In this document: positions 50,335 through 57,613 of the stretch, in pieces
Layout: each line of letters begins with the position of its first letter
Position numbering within the stretch: the first letter of the stretch is position 1
DNA from: Guopingia tenuis
GTDB taxonomy: Bacteria; Bacillota; Clostridia; Christensenellales; Christensenellaceae
Reading direction: 5' to 3'
Assembly: GCF_014384805.1 (NCBI RefSeq)
Contig: NZ_JACRSS010000001.1
Span: 806,001 to 870,000, forward strand
DNA length: 64,000 nucleotides
Translations under genes and position numbers: made by a program
The notes under the pieces: model-generated
Told to the model about the DNA's origin: nothing
What the model saw: the letters and a program-made list of their open reading frames with translations, nothing else
The model's database searches: none

Positions 50335-51146
50335 TTCCCGCCTCCTCGGTTTGCTAGGAAAAAGTGTATCACATTTCCCCGCGGCCTGCAATTCCCCAAG
50401 GCCGGTTCCCGGCATTCTATGGTAAAATGAGAAAAACCTATTTCTCCGGCAGCTTATACTATAGCGGTTCTGCCTCATCCCCATATCCGGGAAGCAGTCT
50501 ATGAATTCCTGCAAAACCGGCCTGCACAAATTCTTTTTCTTTCCGGCGATTTTCACCTGGATTCTGCGCGGCGGATTTGTGTGTTTTCTTTTAGTCTGCC
50601 ATTTCCCTACGCTTTTGTCCTCCCCCCTTTTTCGCCTTTCCATGCGCGGGATATCCGGCTTATCAGCCAAACCGAAGGCGCATCGATCTGTTGAAACACA
50701 AAATGGAGGGCCTTCAAAAAGAGCTGGCCGGCCTTAGACAGCATCCCCAAAGGAAATAAAGAGATTTCCGTGGAAACCGGCGCGTCAAATCTCTCCGGTT
50801 CCGATTCGCTTAGCGATCTCTTCAGGCTTTCCGTTGAATACAAATTCACCCCGCATACGATCAAGCATCCATCCGTATCCGCTTCCCTCCTTCTCCCCTG
50901 CCGGGCTATGACCACGACTTTACTCCCCGGCTCGCTGAGAATGGCAGCGCCAAGCTCCGGAATACCCCGATACTTGTCCCCAGCTTCAAAAACTGCCCCC
51001 AGCAAAAGCCTGCCCGTCCGAAGTGCCGCCAGCGGCCGCCCCTCCTGCTATCCTGCGCCAGCCGTTTTTATTCCCGGGAATAAAAAACTGGCGCATTTTC
51101 CTCCGCTGTGCTATGCTATAGCCAAAATATCCCCAGGAGGTTTTTT
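50335..51146. pseudogene. gene-poor region with readable fragments in several frames
   Basis: On the plus strand 50431-50694 reads protein-like (AYTIAVLPHPHIREAVYEFL, then QILFLSGDFHLDSARR) but has no start codon. A different frame close to its end gives a helical tail (IDLLKHKMEGLQKELAGLRQ, stop at about 50757). On the minus strand 50785-50868 and 50870-51005 give further protein-like stretches (MRGEFVFNGKPEEIAKRIG and GIPELGAAILSEPGSKVVVI) in different frames. Frameshifted remnants of one or two genes are possible; no product can be named. Confidence 0.3.
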
Positions 51147-51617
51147 ATGCGCAGAAAAGACCGGGAGGTTACGGATCCCGCCATCGTGGAAAAAATATTG
51201 CAAGAGAGCAGCGTCTGCCATCTGGCCATGGCCAGGAACAATATCCCCTATGTCGTCCCCCTGAATTACGGCTATATCTGGGAGGACGGCCGTCTTATCC
51301 TGCTGTTTCATTCCGCCAAAGCCGGAAAAAAACTGGATATCCTTGAAGAAAATCCCCGGGTATTTTTTTCCATATCCATGGGGCATGAGCTCATCCAGGG
51401 AGAGCGCCCCTGCGATACTTCCATGCGGTTTTCCTGCCTGATGGGCGAAGGAGAGGCCGAAATTCTCCGGGAAGCCGGCCAGATCCGGGAAATTATGGAA
51501 TTGTTTATGAAAAGCTTTCCCGCGCCGCCCGTTATGGAATGGCGGGATTCCCTCTTTTCCCATATGGCCTGCATTCGTGTCACTGTGACGGACTGGAGCT
51601 GCAAAGTCCATCCCTAG
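51147..51617 (+). CDS. pyridoxamine 5'-phosphate oxidase-fold flavoprotein (NimA-like)
   Basis: 156-residue split-barrel protein: RKDREVTDPAIVEKILQES, then the first strands VCHLAMARNNIPYVVPLNYGY, the usual NimA/HugZ-type opening. LLFHSAKAGKKLDIL contains the flavin-phosphate contact. The core SFRCVMGEGEAE pattern appears here as MRFSCLMGEGEAEIL. NimA relatives reduce nitroimidazoles or bind FMN or heme; the native reaction is unknown. AGGAGG lies 7 bases before ATG 51147. Convergent with the next gene across a strong terminator. Confidence 0.9.
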   Translation: MRRKDREVTDPAIVEKILQESSVCHLAMARNNIPYVVPLNYGYIWEDGRLILLFHSAKAGKKLDILEENPRVFFSISMGHELIQGERPCDTSMRFSCLMGEGEAEILREAGQIREIMELFMKSFPAPPVMEWRDSLFSHMACIRVTVTDWSCKVHP

Positions 51618-51624
51618 GCAAACA

Positions 51625-51651
51625 AAAAAACCTCCCGGCGGGAGGTTTTTT
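51625..51651. terminator. shared bidirectional terminator
   Basis: AAAAAACCTCCC pairs with GGGAGGTTTTTT around GGC. Confidence 0.92.
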
Positions 51652-51660
51652 GTTGCTTGC

Positions 51661-52524
51661 TTATTTTATATAGTGCTTGATGAGCGCCTGGGTTCCCAGA
51701 TCTCCCATGCCCTCGTTTTCCAATTCCTGATACATACCCAACACGACTTTCTGCACATCCATATTCACACCCGCGTCCCGCGCCTCTTCATCGGCAATCT
51801 TCATATCCTTCACATAATGCTTGACAAAGAACCCGGGATCCATGTCGCCTTTGAGCATCCGGGGCGCCATATTGGACATCTGCCAGCTTCCTGCCGCGCC
51901 TTTATCGATGGCGTCCAGCATGGTCTGCACGTCCAGCCCCACGGCCTTTCCATAGGCAATCGCCTCGCAGACGCCCGCAATCGCGCCGCCCAGGGCAATC
52001 TGGTTGGCCATCTTGGTATGCTGCCCGGCGCCCGCGCCGCCTTCATAAACGATAGAGGTTCCCATGCACTTTAAAACATCCATGCAGGCATCCACAGCCT
52101 CTTTATCTCCGCCCACCATAATGGAAAGCGTGCCCTTCTGCGCGCCCACATCTCCGCCGGAAACCGGCGCATCAATGGCATAAACGCCCTTTTCCTTTGC
52201 CTTTTCATAGATACGCTTGGAAAGCTTGGGGCTGGTGGTCGTCATATCAATGACATAGGCGCCGCTCTTGACGCTGTCTAAAATCGCTCCCTCGCCGAAA
52301 TATACTTCTTCCACATCCTTGGGATATCCCACCATCGTGATGACCACATCCGCATCCTTGGCGCATTTTCCAATCGTATCGCACCAAACCGCTCCTTCGG
52401 CGATGATATCCTCCACCTTTGCCTTTCTGCGCGTGTAGATGGAAACCAGATAGCCATTTTTCATCAGGTTGCGTACCATGGAACGCCCCATGACGCCCAC
52501 GCCAATAAATCCAATCTTTTTCAT
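51661..52524 (-). CDS. beta-hydroxyacid dehydrogenase (2-hydroxy-3-oxopropionate reductase-like)
   Basis: 287 residues of the 3-hydroxyisobutyrate dehydrogenase/GarR family. The cofactor motif GFIGVGVMGRSMVRNLM starts at residue 4. The substrate motif DAPVSGGDVGAQKGTL and the catalytic-lysine region GAGQHTKMANQ (family GxGxxxKxxxN) follow. It would reduce tartronate semialdehyde or a similar oxo acid, but no glyoxylate or glucarate genes accompany it. Strong promoter TTGACA/TATACT and a long structured leader precede it. Confidence 0.92.
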   Translation of the reverse strand: MKKIGFIGVGVMGRSMVRNLMKNGYLVSIYTRRKAKVEDIIAEGAVWCDTIGKCAKDADVVITMVGYPKDVEEVYFGEGAILDSVKSGAYVIDMTTTSPKLSKRIYEKAKEKGVYAIDAPVSGGDVGAQKGTLSIMVGGDKEAVDACMDVLKCMGTSIVYEGGAGAGQHTKMANQIALGGAIAGVCEAIAYGKAVGLDVQTMLDAIDKGAAGSWQMSNMAPRMLKGDMDPGFFVKHYVKDMKIADEEARDAGVNMDVQKVVLGMYQELENEGMGDLGTQALIKHYIK

Positions 52525-52544
52525 TTGTACCGTTCTCCTTTTCC

Positions 52545-52595
52545 GACCCGAAAAAATAAAAAAAACAGCCCTGCTATTCTTTTTTCTCACGGGTC
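52545..52595 (-). promoter_or_regulatory. leader hairpin of the GarR-like gene
   Basis: GACCCG and CGGGTC close a 51-nt element whose inside is an imperfect A-rich/T-rich stem ending in an eight-T run before the ribosome site. It could act as an attenuator or control translation. Confidence 0.4.
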
Positions 52596-52618
52596 ACTTT
52601 CAAATCATTTCTTTTTTC

Positions 52619-52647
52619 AGTATAGTTCTCGCTGTCCCTTTTGTCAA
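52619..52647 (-). promoter_or_regulatory. sigma-A promoter of the GarR-like gene
   Basis: On the minus strand perfect TTGACA, 17 bp, TATACT. Confidence 0.9.
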
Positions 52648-52680
52648 GTGGGCGATTTTTCAATTTCCATGATTTTCCAC

Positions 52681-52709
52681 TTTTCAAAATTGGTAATTTC
52701 GTGTAAAAT
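52681..52709 (+). promoter_or_regulatory. promoter of the second S24 repressor
   Basis: TTTTCA, 17 bp, TAAAAT. TTTCCA occurs twice at 10-bp spacing just upstream (52664 and 52674) and may be an operator. The 5' leader would be about 125 nt. Confidence 0.5.
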
Positions 52710-52839
52710 AAGGAAAGGAGAAACTTGTCGAATCGAAAACGTCGCCTTCATACATTTTTCTCATCTTTCCATTCGGTTCAAGCGGTTCGGCACTCCTTTG
52801 GTTCCTTTTCCAAATCAAGTATCGGGGAGAGCATTTTTT

Positions 52840-53466
52840 ATGATTCATTTGCGTTTAAAAGAATTGCGGGAAAAGGCCGGGCTTTCCCAGGCCGAGTTTG
52901 CCAAAAAGCTCTCGGTTTCCCAGTCTGCCGTCGGCATGTGGGAGACGGGCAAGCGCCTGCCAGAGCATGATACGCTCCTGCGTATCGCGCGTTTTTTCCA
53001 GGTGTCTACAGATTATCTCTATGGTCATTCGGATGCTTCTGCCGCCTCCAACATTCATTTTTCCCCGGCCCCTTCGGTTTCCAGCATTCCCGTTGTCTCG
53101 CGGGTTCGGGCGGGCTTTGGCGGCGTCGTGCAGGAAGAATTCTCGGGCAAGGAGCCGGCCTTTGGCCTGAAGGTTCCGGAGGAATACCGCTATGTCCGGG
53201 TGGAAGGGGATTCCATGTCTCCCAAAATTCTCGAAGGAGACCTGGCGCTTGTTCATTTGCAGCCGGATGTGGAAAGCGGCGAACTGGCCATCGTCATCCT
53301 TGCGGGAGAAGAAGCCATGTTAAAGCAGGTCATCAAGGACCCTTCCAATGGCTGCATCTCGCTCAATTCCTTTAATCCCGCCTATCCGCCGCGCATCATT
53401 GCCAAGGAACAGCTGGATACCCTTTTGATTTACGGAAAGATCGCGGGGATTACACGTTCTTTTTAA
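52840..53466 (+). CDS. LexA-like S24 repressor with XRE helix-turn-helix (copy B)
   Basis: 208 residues from ATG 52840 (GGGGAGA upstream). The XRE HTH (about 3-60; LSQAEFAKKLSVSQSAVGMWE) is joined by a Ser/Ala-rich linker to an S24 domain with Ala91-Gly92 in VRAGF, Ser125 in GDSM and Lys162. The scissile pair, nucleophile and base all align with copy A at 32565. Possible functions are SOS-type control or a prophage-style switch. It lies 1.2 kb from the prophage end but in a separate unit, with its own terminator. Confidence 0.9.
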   Translation: MIHLRLKELREKAGLSQAEFAKKLSVSQSAVGMWETGKRLPEHDTLLRIARFFQVSTDYLYGHSDASAASNIHFSPAPSVSSIPVVSRVRAGFGGVVQEEFSGKEPAFGLKVPEEYRYVRVEGDSMSPKILEGDLALVHLQPDVESGELAIVILAGEEAMLKQVIKDPSNGCISLNSFNPAYPPRIIAKEQLDTLLIYGKIAGITRSF

Positions 53467-53494
53467 GCCAGTCTGCATTGCCAAAAAATAAACG

Positions 53495-53523
53495 GCGGAA
53501 GGAAATCATCCTTCCGCTTTTTT
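53495..53523 (+). terminator. terminator of the second S24 repressor
   Basis: GCGGAAGGA pairs with TCCTTCCGC, then TTTTTT. Confidence 0.9.
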
Positions 53524-53579
53524 GTTGATTCTCTCCCGCCCCATCTTTATATCCATATGGAATTGAAAAACTGCCGGTT

Positions 53580-53897
53580 TCAGAGCACGCTTCCGTTGTA
53601 TTTTTTCTGCGTTTTCCGCATCCAGCCTATGCTCCATATAAAACAGCCCGCGCCGCAGATCCATCCCCATCCGCTCCGGGTAAAGAAGTTTGCCAGCCCC
53701 GCGGCCTGAAGCCCGCCTCCCAAAAGGCACAAGGCTTTCCCTATAGCCGCGCTGTAGGCCGGCACATCCTCCGGAGATACATGGCGGCGGTGGTAATCAT
53801 GCAGGACCGATATTTTTTGTTTTTTCCAAACCAGCCATCCCGTCCATTCCAAAACAGCCCCTATCAGCATAAACAGGGCCAGGGAAAGCCATCTCAT
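53580..53897 (-). CDS. small membrane protein, DUF3784-like
   Basis: 105 residues with three membrane segments (about 3-22, 46-68, 72-90) and a loop (SVLHDYHRRHVSPEDVPAY) resembling the conserved SPEE..KY loop of DUF3784 proteins. The ATG overlaps the nucleosidase stop by four bases (ATGA), with GGAAG just upstream, so the two are coupled. Function unknown. Confidence 0.75.
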   Translation of the reverse strand: MRWLSLALFMLIGAVLEWTGWLVWKKQKISVLHDYHRRHVSPEDVPAYSAAIGKALCLLGGGLQAAGLANFFTRSGWGWICGAGCFIWSIGWMRKTQKKYNGSVL

Positions 53898-54628
53898 ATT
53901 CTTCCATACTCCGCAAGAACCGCCATCACAAACCGTGCACATATATCGGCGGTCTCCGGTGCATAGGCGCCGTCTTTGCGCTCGTTGTTGGATATTGCCC
54001 GCACTGACAGCACGGGAATTTTATACCCAGCCGCCACCTGGCAGACCGCCGCCCCTTCCATTTCCTCCGCCATCGTGCCATAGGCCGCATGGGAAAAGGC
54101 AATTCGGTCATATTCCCGGTTCCACATATCCGCGCTGCTGATGCAGCCCTCAACCACCCGGAAACTTCCGCTTGCCGCCGCCTTTCGCGCCGCGGCAATC
54201 AACCCCGGATCGGATAAAAACGTATTGTCCCGGGTCATCTCGCCCCGAATCTCCAGCGGAAGCGGCTTCCAGCCCTCCCATCGGCTCCCCTGTCCCCGGT
54301 CCAGCTTCTCGGATTGAAAGGACGCCCCGTTCATGACCCGCGTCCCCAAAACAATATCGCCGATCTCCAGATCCAGGCCATGGGCTCCCGCAATTCCCTG
54401 ATTGATGATTGCCCCGGGAGAAAAATGCCGGATGCCCAGAACCGTGCTCACCGCAGCATTTACCATCCCGATAAACGTCCTCGCCACCACTACCGGCCTT
54501 CCGCACAGCTCTCCCGACCAGAAATGCCAGCCGTCAATCACGGTTTCTTCCGGCTCTTTCATATGCTTCAGAAAGCAGGCGCATTCTTCTTCCATCGCGC
54601 CCTGCAACAAAACTGTTTTTTCACGCAT
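53894..54628 (-). CDS. nucleosidase of the MTA/SAH nucleosidase (MtnN/Pfs) family
   Basis: 244 residues of the nucleoside phosphorylase fold. Conserved parts include GAMEEECACF, INQGIAGAHGLDLEIGDIV and the ribose-binding EEMEGAAVCQVA (canonical VEMEGAA). The catalytic Asp of the RAISD motif is replaced by Asn (VRAISNNER), so purine protonation may differ and the true substrate is uncertain. MTA, SAH, deoxyadenosine or futalosine are family possibilities. It is upstream of a small membrane protein and next to the prophage end. Confidence 0.85.
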   Translation of the reverse strand: MREKTVLLQGAMEEECACFLKHMKEPEETVIDGWHFWSGELCGRPVVVARTFIGMVNAAVSTVLGIRHFSPGAIINQGIAGAHGLDLEIGDIVLGTRVMNGASFQSEKLDRGQGSRWEGWKPLPLEIRGEMTRDNTFLSDPGLIAAARKAAASGSFRVVEGCISSADMWNREYDRIAFSHAAYGTMAEEMEGAAVCQVAAGYKIPVLSVRAISNNERKDGAYAPETADICARFVMAVLAEYGRI

Positions 54629-54686
54629 TGCAAATACCCTCCGCCTTCATCATACCGTGTCCGGCCCCCGCTTGCAACTGTCCCCA

Positions 54687-54718
54687 TAAAAAAAGGAGGC
54701 ACAAGCCTCCCTTTTTTA
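54687..54718 (-). terminator. late-operon terminator at the prophage end
   Basis: GGAGGC and GCCTCC pair around ACAA with A7 and T6 flanks; it overlaps the last stop codon. Confidence 0.88.
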
Positions 54719-55399
54719 TACTTTCCTTTGTTTTTTTGCCTTGTTATATTCAAAGCTGGTGGTTCCTATGCTCACACCCAATGCCTGCGCTGCCGCCCGT
54801 GTCATCACTTTGCCAAACAGCTTCAATTCATTGAGAGCGTTGTTATACGCATCCTGCTGCCGGGTCTGGTTCATCTTCTGGGCAAACTCTTCCGCCGCCT
54901 GCTGGGCTTTCCAGGCATTCAGCTCATAATTCGCCTGGTCTTTTTTCGCTTCAGCCTCCGCCTTGGCCTGTTCCACTTTAGCCTGTGCCGTATAGTTGGC
55001 AATATTTTGCTGCCGCTGCAAATCTGCCTGCATAACGCCGGCATCCTGCTCCTGTTCCGCTGCGGCCTGGTCTCGATATGCCGCGTTGATATCATTCTGG
55101 AGCGCGATATCCCCCCGGATTCTTGCCGTCTCGCTTACGCCGCTTCGGGCATCGTCATAGGCGTTTCCTGCCAATCCCTTTGCCGCCAGTTCTTCGTTTT
55201 TTCCCAACGCTCTTATGCGGGCAGAAGCGTTTGTCTTGGCCCGGAGAGTATCGTAATCCTGCTTGATCCTCTTCTTTTCTGCTTCCGCCGCCTTTACGGC
55301 CTGTTCATATATCTTTCCCTCCGCAGCTGTATAATTTTGAATCGCTTCATTATACAGCTTGCTGCTGTCATATGCTTGATATTTTGGAATCTGCGCCAT
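54716..55399 (-). CDS. phage coiled-coil protein of unknown role
   Basis: 227 residues, almost wholly helical, Ala/Gln/Glu/Lys-rich (for example QAKVEQAKAEAEAKKDQANYE). No membrane segment. A short compact C-terminus (TRAAAQALGVSIGTTSFEYN) ends the chain. Its start lies inside the preceding gene (32-bp overlap). Composition resembles internal virion or ejection proteins and scaffolds, but it sits after the lysis genes, where accessory proteins are also common. Confidence 0.78.
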   Translation of the reverse strand: MAQIPKYQAYDSSKLYNEAIQNYTAAEGKIYEQAVKAAEAEKKRIKQDYDTLRAKTNASARIRALGKNEELAAKGLAGNAYDDARSGVSETARIRGDIALQNDINAAYRDQAAAEQEQDAGVMQADLQRQQNIANYTAQAKVEQAKAEAEAKKDQANYELNAWKAQQAAEEFAQKMNQTRQQDAYNNALNELKLFGKVMTRAAAQALGVSIGTTSFEYNKAKKQRKV

Positions 55400-55613
55400 A
55401 GTTTCCCTCCCAGGTATCAATGCGGTGGGTATTGCTCTTGGCCCGATCCTCCACCGCCTGCATCCGCTCCACAAGGTTGTTGTGCTTCTCCACCTTTTTT
55501 TCCAGCTGCTGCAAGCGGAAATTGGTCAATCGGGCGGACGCCAGGATCCCGCCCAGCGATCCCATCATAGACCCTACCAGCGCCAGCAGCGCCGCGAATA
55601 CTTCGTTGCTCAT
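55368..55613 (-). CDS. XhlA-like phage lysis-accessory protein
   Basis: 81 residues. An N-terminal hydrophobic segment (about 4-30, AALLALVGSMMGSLGGILAS) is followed by a coiled region TNFRLQQLEKKVEKHNNLVERM, a pattern of proteins encoded next to Firmicutes phage holins. ATG 55613 has GAAGGAG 7 bases upstream; longer starts overlap the holin gene. It may assist holin or anchor tail parts. Confidence 0.75.
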   Translation of the reverse strand: MSNEVFAALLALVGSMMGSLGGILASARLTNFRLQQLEKKVEKHNNLVERMQAVEDRAKSNTHRIDTWEGNYGADSKISSI

Positions 55614-55617
55614 CCCC

Positions 55618-55884
55618 TTACTCCTTCGGCTTTTCATAGGTCAATGCCTGGGCACTGTCCTTGATTCCTTTCGTAGTCGGGTCAATCAGCGCGTTATACA
55701 GGCTCACCAGCACCAATCCCACCACATAGGGATTGGATACTGCCTCCAGCAATACCCGCCCCAATGCAGCCCAGGTCGTGATATCCGCCGCTGTTAAGCC
55801 AAAATATGCCAGAATGGGCGCCCCAATGCTGATAAGCACGGATACCCAAAAGCTCCAGTTCTTCATTCGCACTTTTAAATTCAT
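55618..55884 (-). CDS. phage holin, phi LC3 type
   Basis: 88 residues: basic start (NLKVRMKNWSFWVSVL), two hydrophobic helices (about 10-28 and 45-66) and the conserved tail NALIDPTTKGIKDSAQAL, all typical of the phi LC3 holin family. It forms membrane lesions releasing the endolysin. AGGAGG precedes the ATG, and 15 bp separate it from the endolysin. Confidence 0.94.
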   Translation of the reverse strand: MNLKVRMKNWSFWVSVLISIGAPILAYFGLTAADITTWAALGRVLLEAVSNPYVVGLVLVSLYNALIDPTTKGIKDSAQALTYEKPKE

Positions 55885-55899
55885 TCCTCTTTCCTCCTT

Positions 55900-57135
55900 T
55901 TACCCTTCCCACTTGCCGCCCAGTTTTGTGACGGTATTCTTCCCGGCCTTGCCGTCCACGGCCAGCCCTGCCGCCTTCTGGAAGCTCTTAACCGCGCTCT
56001 CGGTGTTCTTCCCAAACTCGCCGTCCGCTCCCGTGCCGCCGCAGGAATACCCCTTAGCGATCAGCGCAGTCTGCACGTTTTTCACATCCGCCCCCTTCAT
56101 TAAAGGGCTGGTTTTCTTGAGAATCCGGCTTACTGTCCATGTTGTCTCGGCGGCTTTCCATTCGCCACCCAGGGCCTGGGTTGTCTTTTCCCCCACAATC
56201 CCGTCCGCCGTCAGTCCCGCGGCCTTCTGGAATGCCTCCACGGCCTTTTGGGTATTGCTTCCGAACTCGCCGTCTGCCCCGGTACTCCCGCAGGAATAAC
56301 CTTTCGCAATCAGCGCAGCCTGCACATCTTTCACGTCCTCTCCCGTCATGAGGGGACTGGTCTTTTTCAGCAAACGCCCTACGGTGAAGGAGGTAGAAAT
56401 GCCGCCGGTTACCTTCGTCAGGTCGCTCCGGCTGCTGATATATCCGTCCTTCCCGTCATAGTCGATCTTGTACCAGCCCGATGCGCTCACGCCCTCCAAA
56501 AGAAAGCTGTCCCCTTTGTGGGCCACGCCCAATATCGCCGCTGCCGTGTTGTCCCCGGCCCGCACGTTCACCGAACCCCCCAGGACCTCCACCATGCCAT
56601 CCTCCGGGGAAGCTCCTTCAATCTCCTCCCGGAAAAGCTCCGGCCGCCCATAGGCGTTCCAATAGCCGCTCCCGCTGGCATTCAGGCTCCGCTTCACCAC
56701 ACCGTCATCCCGCCCCTTGGCTTCGATGACGTTCAGACTATTATCCACGATATATCCGATGTGATAGGCTTTTCCCTTATCCTTGCCCGTCTGGTATACC
56801 CGGAACACCCAGTCGCCTTTTGTTAGTTCACTCCGGGACAATACCTGGCACTTGCTCTTCAAGCCGTTGGCCGTCGTGTCCCCCGGAATCCATTTCTTTT
56901 GGTTGTAGAGGAAATACGTCCCCAGCCCCGAACAGTCGAACAGTTTCATTTCCCCATATCCCTGGGATATCCGCTGCTCATAGAGCCGCATCACCCGTTC
57001 CCGGTTGTTTTTTTCGCTTTCCCGCCGTTTAATAGCTTCCGGAGTCGCCGCTTCTCCCTGGCCGCCCCATGCGTATAACGATTTGTTTTCTGTTTCCTTA
57101 TTCAAATATTCGATAAACTCATTTAGTTTTGTCAT
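55900..57135 (-). CDS. phage endolysin: NlpC/P60, SH3 and two PG-binding domains
   Basis: 411 residues from ATG 57135. The NlpC/P60-type catalytic domain (about 5-165) has Cys68 in FDCSGL, His125 in AYHIGY and Glu138 in VIEAKG. A bacterial SH3 domain lies at about 180-240 (GGSVNVRAGDNTAAAILG). Two PG_binding_1 domains, about 250-325 and 335-408, are close repeats of each other (SPLM.G.DVK.VQ.ALIAKGYSCG). It cleaves peptidoglycan stem peptides at lysis. AGGAGG lies 11 bases upstream, inside the XkdX gene. Confidence 0.93.
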   Translation of the reverse strand: MTKLNEFIEYLNKETENKSLYAWGGQGEAATPEAIKRRESEKNNRERVMRLYEQRISQGYGEMKLFDCSGLGTYFLYNQKKWIPGDTTANGLKSKCQVLSRSELTKGDWVFRVYQTGKDKGKAYHIGYIVDNSLNVIEAKGRDDGVVKRSLNASGSGYWNAYGRPELFREEIEGASPEDGMVEVLGGSVNVRAGDNTAAAILGVAHKGDSFLLEGVSASGWYKIDYDGKDGYISSRSDLTKVTGGISTSFTVGRLLKKTSPLMTGEDVKDVQAALIAKGYSCGSTGADGEFGSNTQKAVEAFQKAAGLTADGIVGEKTTQALGGEWKAAETTWTVSRILKKTSPLMKGADVKNVQTALIAKGYSCGGTGADGEFGKNTESAVKSFQKAAGLAVDGKAGKNTVTKLGGKWEG

Positions 57136-57136
57136 T

Positions 57137-57280
57137 TCAATATACCTCCTGCATACATTTCTGTATACTTTCAATATATGTCTTTTCCTCCCATGTGATC
57201 CATCCTTTAGTTACGGCATTTTCCAGTTGTGCTTCTTCGATAGACCCCGCATGATACAATCGGTTCAGCGTCTCAAACAT
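57137..57280 (-). CDS. XkdX-family phage protein
   Basis: 47 residues: an acidic helix start (FETLNRLYHAGSIEEAQLEN), then AVTKGWITWEEKTYIE. The pattern of a short helix, Gly, I/L, and WIT-EE-Y is the XkdX signature of tiny phage proteins placed between tail fibre and holin genes. ATG 57280 follows GAGGGTGAG. The TGA overlaps the endolysin ribosome region, two bases before its ATG. Confidence 0.88.
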   Translation of the reverse strand: MFETLNRLYHAGSIEEAQLENAVTKGWITWEEKTYIESIQKCMQEVY

Positions 57281-57285
57281 CTTTC

Positions 57286-57612
57286 TCACCCTCCCAGTGC
57301 GGAAATGACCAGCATGTCCACCGTCTCCCGCAATATCTCCAGCTCGCTCCTGCCCGGGGCCGGGGCCGCCGGTTTCTCCGCCTCCGGAATCTCCTCCAGG
57401 GCCTCCCCCGTCCAGCGGTAGTTCGCCCGCCCGTATTCGTCCCGGATATCCTTTGCCAGATAGTGGCTTTGGGCATGGGCATATCTGTCCCCGTTTCCCT
57501 CGTCGATCAGCACGGCTCCCGCTCCCGGCTGCTCAAAGGCGTCCGAAAAGATCCGTGTCACCTCTCCCGCCGGGTTTGCTTCGATATATACTTTCCTTTT
57601 CTTCTCTTCCAT
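57286..57612 (-). CDS. phage tail-accessory protein, unknown
   Basis: 108 residues from ATG 57612, overlapping no frame of the fibre gene (one base gap). Beta-like N-terminal half (RKVYIEANPAGEVTRIFSDAF) then a Pro/Ala/Glu-rich linker and a C-terminal helix (SELEILRETVDMLVIS). This layout occurs in fibre-adjacent proteins (XkdW-like), possibly fibre chaperones. The function is inferred only from position. Confidence 0.7.
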   Translation of the reverse strand: MEEKKRKVYIEANPAGEVTRIFSDAFEQPGAGAVLIDEGNGDRYAHAQSHYLAKDIRDEYGRANYRWTGEALEEIPEAEKPAAPAPGRSELEILRETVDMLVISALGG

Positions 57613-57613
57613 A

